Source of the DNA: Halanaerobiaceae bacterium
Lineage (GTDB): Bacteria; Bacillota_F; Halanaerobiia; Halanaerobiales; CSSED10-376
NCBI GenBank assembly: GCA_003557445.1
Contig: PWOK01000096.1
Span: forward strand, 1-11,193
DNA length: 11,193 nt
Direction: 5' to 3'
A program made the translations under genes and the position numbers. Below the pieces are notes generated by a model. The model saw nothing but the letters and a program-made list of their open reading frames with translations. It did no database searches and had not been told where the DNA came from. Below are positions 7,104-11,193 of the stretch, one piece after another. The first letter of the stretch is position 1, and each line of letters opens with the position of its first letter.

Positions 7104-7120
7104 AAAGGAATAAATCCTTT
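7104..7120. repeat. Inverted repeat in the divergent intergenic region before glmM
   Basis: AAAGGA and TCCTTT are perfect inverted 6-base arms separated by five bases. They lie in the 82-base gap between the divergent membrane protein gene and glmM. The gap must hold both promoters, but I see no good -35/-10 pair in it. The repeat could be an operator or chance in AT-rich DNA. Confidence 0.3.
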
Positions 7121-7156
7121 AAAAAATAAAAAATATAAAAGAGGTGAAATTAAATA

Positions 7157-8503
<1,347 letters not shown>

Positions 8504-8551
8504 TTAATATTATTTTGAAAGGGGTGATAACTAAAAAAAAGTAATTTAAAT

Positions 8552-8706
8552 AGCGCCTGAACCTGGATATGGACGCAGAGATATTCAGGTTGACGAGGAG
8601 GGGATAATCGAAATTTTCGGCGGGTATCCCCGGTCTTACCTTCGGATCTGAGTTCTTCTTTAAACCCGTTAAGTAATTAACGGTACAGAGAGAGGGATAG
8701 AAGGAC
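8552..8706 (+). ncRNA. glmS ribozyme: glmS ribozyme (glucosamine-6-phosphate-activated self-cleaving riboswitch)
   Basis: The region matches the glmS ribozyme in primary core and helices. Self-cleavage is expected between A8552 and G8553 of AGCGCC. P1 is AACCTGGATAT (8560-8570) with ATATTCAGGTT (8581-8591), eleven pairs including one G-U. The conserved GACGAGG follows (8592-8598). GGGGATA (8600-8606) pairs with TATCCCC (8625-8631), enclosing ATCGA (8607-8611) and TCGGCGGG (8617-8624). GGTC (8632-8635) pairs with GATC (8645-8648). CCGTTAA (8666-8672) and TTAACGG (8677-8683) form a hairpin with a GTAA (GNRA) tetraloop. GTTCTTCT (8652-8659) pairs with AGAAGGAC (8699-8706). When glucosamine-6-phosphate is high, cleavage is known to lead to decay of the glmS mRNA. 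Confidence 0.95.
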
Positions 8707-8820
8707 ACAAAATTGAATAACGGTATGTTTAGCTATAAAATGAATTTACATTCCTACTATATCGATATAAAATGTAAAGATTATTAGTGAAATTTAAAAT
8801 TACAGGAGGGAAATATATAT
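8707..8820 (+). promoter_or_regulatory. Leader between the glmS ribozyme and the glmS start
   Basis: About 114 bases of AT-rich untranslated sequence remain on the 3' cleavage product. TTTACATT (8745-8752) pairs perfectly with AATGTAAA (8771-8778). Its loop contains the self-complementary TATATCGATATA (8758-8769). A strong Shine-Dalgarno CAGGAGGG (8803-8810) lies 10 bases before the glmS ATG and is outside these stems. No open reading frame is apparent here. Confidence 0.5.
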
Positions 8821-10635
8821 ATGTGTGGAATAGTTGGTTATATTGGTGATAAAGAGGCTGCTTCTATATTGATAGGTGGTTTAAAGAAGCTTGAATATAG
8901 AGGATATGATTCTGCTGGAATAGCGATAAATGGTTGTGGTGATATTGATGTTTTGAAAAAACAGGGAAAATTAAATAGACTTGAATCAATTTTGGAAAAT
9001 AATCCCCCTGAGGGAACAATTGGTATCGGGCATACCAGATGGGCAACTCATGGAAGACCTTCTGATGTAAATTCTCATCCTCATTATGATAATGATCGGG
9101 ATATTGTGGTTGTCCACAATGGAATTATTGAAAATTACCAGAATTTAAAAGAAAATCTTAAGAATAAAGGTTATGTCTTTGAATCAGAAACAGATACAGA
9201 GGTTGTTCCTCATTTATTAAAAGAAAATTATAATGGAAACCTAAAGGAAACAATAATAAAAGTTTTAAATCAACTGGAAGGTTCATTTGCTCTGGCGGTA
9301 TTATCAAAAAATGAACCCGGGAAAATATATGCTGTACGCAAAGACAGCCCTTTGATTGTGGGTAAAGGAGAAAATGAGAACTTTATAGCTTCAGATATTC
9401 CAGCTTTTTTGGAGTTCACAAATGACTTTTATATTCTGGATGATGGAGAAATAGCTGAGGTAACGAGGGATCAGATTAAGTTGTTTGACAGTCAGGGTGA
9501 AAAGATAGAAAAGGATATTTTTAAGGTGGATTGGGATCCTGAAATGGCTGAAAAACAGGGATATGATCATTTTATGTTAAAAGAAATACATGAACAACCA
9601 GATGCCTTAAGAAGAGTATTAAACAAAAGGATTATTTCAGGTAAAATTGACTTAAGTGAAATAACAATACCTGAAAATATTAACAGGATTCATGTGGTTG
9701 CCTGTGGTACTGCCTATCATTCGGGTTTAATAGGTAAGTATGTAATAGAAGAACTGGCCCGGATACCGGTAGAGGTTGATATTGCTTCAGAATTTAGATA
9801 CCGTAATCCCCTGATTGATGAAAATACCCTGGTGATTGTGGTCAGCCAGTCAGGTGAAACTGCAGACACACTGGCTGCTTTAAGACTGGCCAGGGGGGAA
9901 GGGGCTACTGTACTGGCTCTAACCAATGTTGTGGGTAGCACTATTTCCAGAGAAGCTGATCAGGTATTATATTTAAAGGCTGGCCCTGAAATTGCTGTTG
10001 CTTCTACCAAGGCCTATACAACAATGCTGGCAGCGTTTTATTTACTATCATTATATCTTGCTGAAAGAGAAGGAACTATTACTGAAGAATTAAAATTGGA
10101 TTTAATAGATGACCTGATACGTTTGCCAGAACTGGCAGCAAAAATTATAGAGGTAAATCAGCAAAAAATTAAAGAAAGAGCAAAAGAATATAAAACAAGT
10201 GATAATTCCTTCTTTATTGGCCGTAATACTGATTACACCCTGGCCATGGAAGGAGCCCTCAAATTAAAAGAAATCTCATATATTCATGCTGAAGCCTATG
10301 CTGCTGGAGAATTAAAACATGGTACCCTGGCCCTGATTGAAGAAGGTGTTCCAGTTGTTGCCATTGCCACCCGCAGGAATGTCTTTGAAAAAATGTTGAG
10401 TAATATTAAAGAGGTAAAGGCCCGGGGGGCAGATGTTCTTGCTCTGGCTTTTGAAGATGCCCGGGATATTATTAAATCTGTGGATAATGTTATTTTTGTT
10501 CCAGACATAAATGGTGTTTTTGCCGGGGCATTAACAATTATCCCCTTACAGATGCTGGCCTATTATACAGCACTGGAAAGAGACTGTGATATTGATCAGC
10601 CCCGAAATCTGGCCAAGAGTGTGACAGTGGAATAA
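8821..10635 (+). CDS. glmS: Glutamine-fructose-6-phosphate aminotransferase (isomerizing)
   Basis: Makes glucosamine-6-phosphate from fructose-6-phosphate and glutamine, the committed step to amino sugars. At 604 residues it is full length. The glutaminase domain occupies about residues 1-240: catalytic Cys2 (MCGIVGYIG, exposed after Met removal), HTRWATHG at 71-78, HNG at 99-101, and D125 in ETDTE. Two SIS domains follow. The first includes VVACGTAYHSG at 292-302 and SQSGETADT at 342-350. The second includes KEISYIHAEAYAAGELKHG at 483-501, with the catalytic-region E484 and H500. The C-terminal DQPRNLAKSVTVE ends the protein, with K599 as the conserved sugar-ring lysine. It is controlled by the upstream glmS ribozyme and is followed by a terminator 31 bases after its stop. 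Confidence 0.98.
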   Translation: MCGIVGYIGDKEAASILIGGLKKLEYRGYDSAGIAINGCGDIDVLKKQGKLNRLESILENNPPEGTIGIGHTRWATHGRPSDVNSHPHYDNDRDIVVVHNGIIENYQNLKENLKNKGYVFESETDTEVVPHLLKENYNGNLKETIIKVLNQLEGSFALAVLSKNEPGKIYAVRKDSPLIVGKGENENFIASDIPAFLEFTNDFYILDDGEIAEVTRDQIKLFDSQGEKIEKDIFKVDWDPEMAEKQGYDHFMLKEIHEQPDALRRVLNKRIISGKIDLSEITIPENINRIHVVACGTAYHSGLIGKYVIEELARIPVEVDIASEFRYRNPLIDENTLVIVVSQSGETADTLAALRLARGEGATVLALTNVVGSTISREADQVLYLKAGPEIAVASTKAYTTMLAAFYLLSLYLAEREGTITEELKLDLIDDLIRLPELAAKIIEVNQQKIKERAKEYKTSDNSFFIGRNTDYTLAMEGALKLKEISYIHAEAYAAGELKHGTLALIEEGVPVVAIATRRNVFEKMLSNIKEVKARGADVLALAFEDARDIIKSVDNVIFVPDINGVFAGALTIIPLQMLAYYTALERDCDIDQPRNLAKSVTVE

Positions 10636-10666
10636 AAGAAACTAACAAAATAAATATTTAAAGTAG

Positions 10667-10704
10667 AGAGTAGCTTTATTAATTAATAGGGCTACTCTTT
10701 TTTT
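10667..10704 (+). terminator. Rho-independent terminator after glmS
   Basis: AGAGTAGC (10667-10674) and GCTACTCT (10691-10698) form a perfect 8-pair stem around an AT-rich loop, followed by seven T residues (10698-10704). The T run overlaps the stop codon of the converging small minus-strand gene by two bases. On the minus strand the stem is not followed by a T run, so it works mainly for glmS. Confidence 0.9.
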
Positions 10705-10840
10705 AATAATTAAACATCTCTTTAACTTCCATCCACCAGATATCTCCTGCTCCACTGGAATGATCTGCAAAATATCCCAAATCCATTATAATAATTAAAA
10801 ACACGCTTAAAACAATCAGAATAAACAGTAGTTTTTTCAC
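10703..10840 (-). CDS. Small single-pass membrane protein (45 residues), unknown function
   Basis: A short reading frame starts at GTG (10840-10838). An excellent ribosome binding site AGAGGTGAT lies just upstream, and the stop is TAA. The product begins MKKLLFILIV, with a continuous hydrophobic stretch to about residue 19. A short acidic/aromatic tail follows (DLGYFADHSSG, then GDIWWMEVKEMFNY). This suggests either a single membrane anchor with a 25-residue tail or a secreted peptide with a signal sequence. No lipobox Cys is present. It lies 18 bases after the YeiH-type stop codon on the same strand, so the two probably form an operon. I do not recognise a family. The case for it being real is the spacing and the strength of the ribosome binding site. 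Confidence 0.65.
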   Translation of the reverse strand: MKKLLFILIVLSVFLIIIMDLGYFADHSSGAGDIWWMEVKEMFNY

Positions 10841-10858
10841 ACTAATCACCTCTTTTTG

Positions 10859-11191
10859 TTAGAAGGGTAGTTCAAAGAAACGACCACTGAAAAAAAGATA
10901 GGAAGCAATTAAAGTTAAAATAATGTTAAATATTTGACCACTTAGATATAGTTTAACAGCCTGACCATTTTTTAATGTTTTCCGCATATCTTTAAAATTA
11001 GAGTCAAGTCCGATACTGATAAAAGCAAGGGTGAAAAAGAAATTCCGGTAGCCATCAATAACAGGTAGTGATCTTTCAACAGTTTCAGCTGATAACAAAA
11101 AGGAAAAAACTATTGAAGCACCAATAAAGCCAAAGATAAATCGGGGTATTCGGGTAAATATTTCTTTTACACTAACACTGGATTCTGCTGC
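10859..11191 (-). CDS. YeiH-type putative sulfate exporter family membrane protein (N-terminal part outside window)
   Basis: The C-terminal 110 residues of a multi-span membrane protein. The frame stays open to the right edge, so the start and roughly two thirds of the protein (family length about 330-350) lie outside. Visible are a soluble-looking SVSVKEIFTRIPRF segment and a membrane helix (FIFGFIGASIVFSF). Then come a second hydrophobic segment with FTLAFISIGLDSNFKDMRKT, and a last helix LSGQIFNIILTLIASYLFF. The IGLDSNF..MRKTLKNG pattern resembles IGLxTxF..LxKxG in the YeiH/Cons_hypoth698 family, annotated as putative sulfate exporters. No ATG is visible in the fragment, and a TTG at 11098 is internal. 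The substrate is not established by the sequence. It probably shares a transcript with the small membrane protein downstream. Confidence 0.8.
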   Translation of the reverse strand, partial: AAESSVSVKEIFTRIPRFIFGFIGASIVFSFLLSAETVERSLPVIDGYRNFFFTLAFISIGLDSNFKDMRKTLKNGQAVKLYLSGQIFNIILTLIASYLFFSGRFFELPF

Positions 11192-11193
11192 AG

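Noticed and set aside
8524..8544. GTG-started six-codon frame (M-I-T-K-K-K) next to a GGGGTGATAA sequence just before the ribozyme
   Set aside because: The start lies inside the only Shine-Dalgarno-like bases, so no ribosome site remains for it, and six codons give no coding signal.

Overview
The window is compact, AT-rich, low-GC Gram-positive-type DNA. The gene order ecfA1-ecfA2-ecfT-truA-rplM-rpsI is the classic end of the firmicute ribosomal protein supercluster. A glmS ribozyme, strong GGAGGTGA-type ribosome binding sites and lysine-rich AT-biased codon use fit the same group. My best guess is an anaerobic clostridia-like or Halanaerobiales-like bacterium. That placement rests on gene order and protein style and is not proven by the sequence.

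Layout. Positions 1-2172 hold the energy-coupling module of an ECF vitamin/metal importer: a 5'-truncated ecfA1, then ecfA2 and ecfT, with overlapping ends. truA (2199-2933) follows. A consensus promoter at 2940-2968 and a structured leader of about 100 nt precede rplM and rpsI (3076-3947), which end at a clear terminator (3971-4000). Next comes a three-gene cluster: a LigB/Memo-type metalloprotein (4043-4840), an AMMECR1 protein (4842-5354) and a radical SAM enzyme (5361-6338). This is the AmmeMemoRadiSam set, with the LigB and AMMECR1 parts encoded separately. A convergent gene on the minus strand (6340-7074) encodes a CPBP-type membrane protein that has lost the protease motifs.

glmM (7157-8503) and glmS (8821-10635) make amino-sugar precursors for the cell wall. 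Between them lies a glmS ribozyme (8552-8706) with its helices and conserved core intact. It senses glucosamine-6-phosphate, the product of GlmS and the substrate of GlmM. A terminator at 10667-10704 closes glmS. Converging on it from the right are a 45-residue single-pass membrane protein (10703-10840, minus) and the C-terminal third of a YeiH-type putative sulfate exporter (10859-11191, minus, cut by the window edge).

Most of the window is conserved housekeeping DNA. The points most worth a second look are the rplM leader, whose strong Shine-Dalgarno lies over 30 nt from the start codon across a hairpin; the split LigB/AMMECR1/radical SAM cluster; the motif-less CPBP protein; the small membrane protein after the YeiH-type gene; and the glmM-ribozyme-glmS arrangement with no visible terminator.
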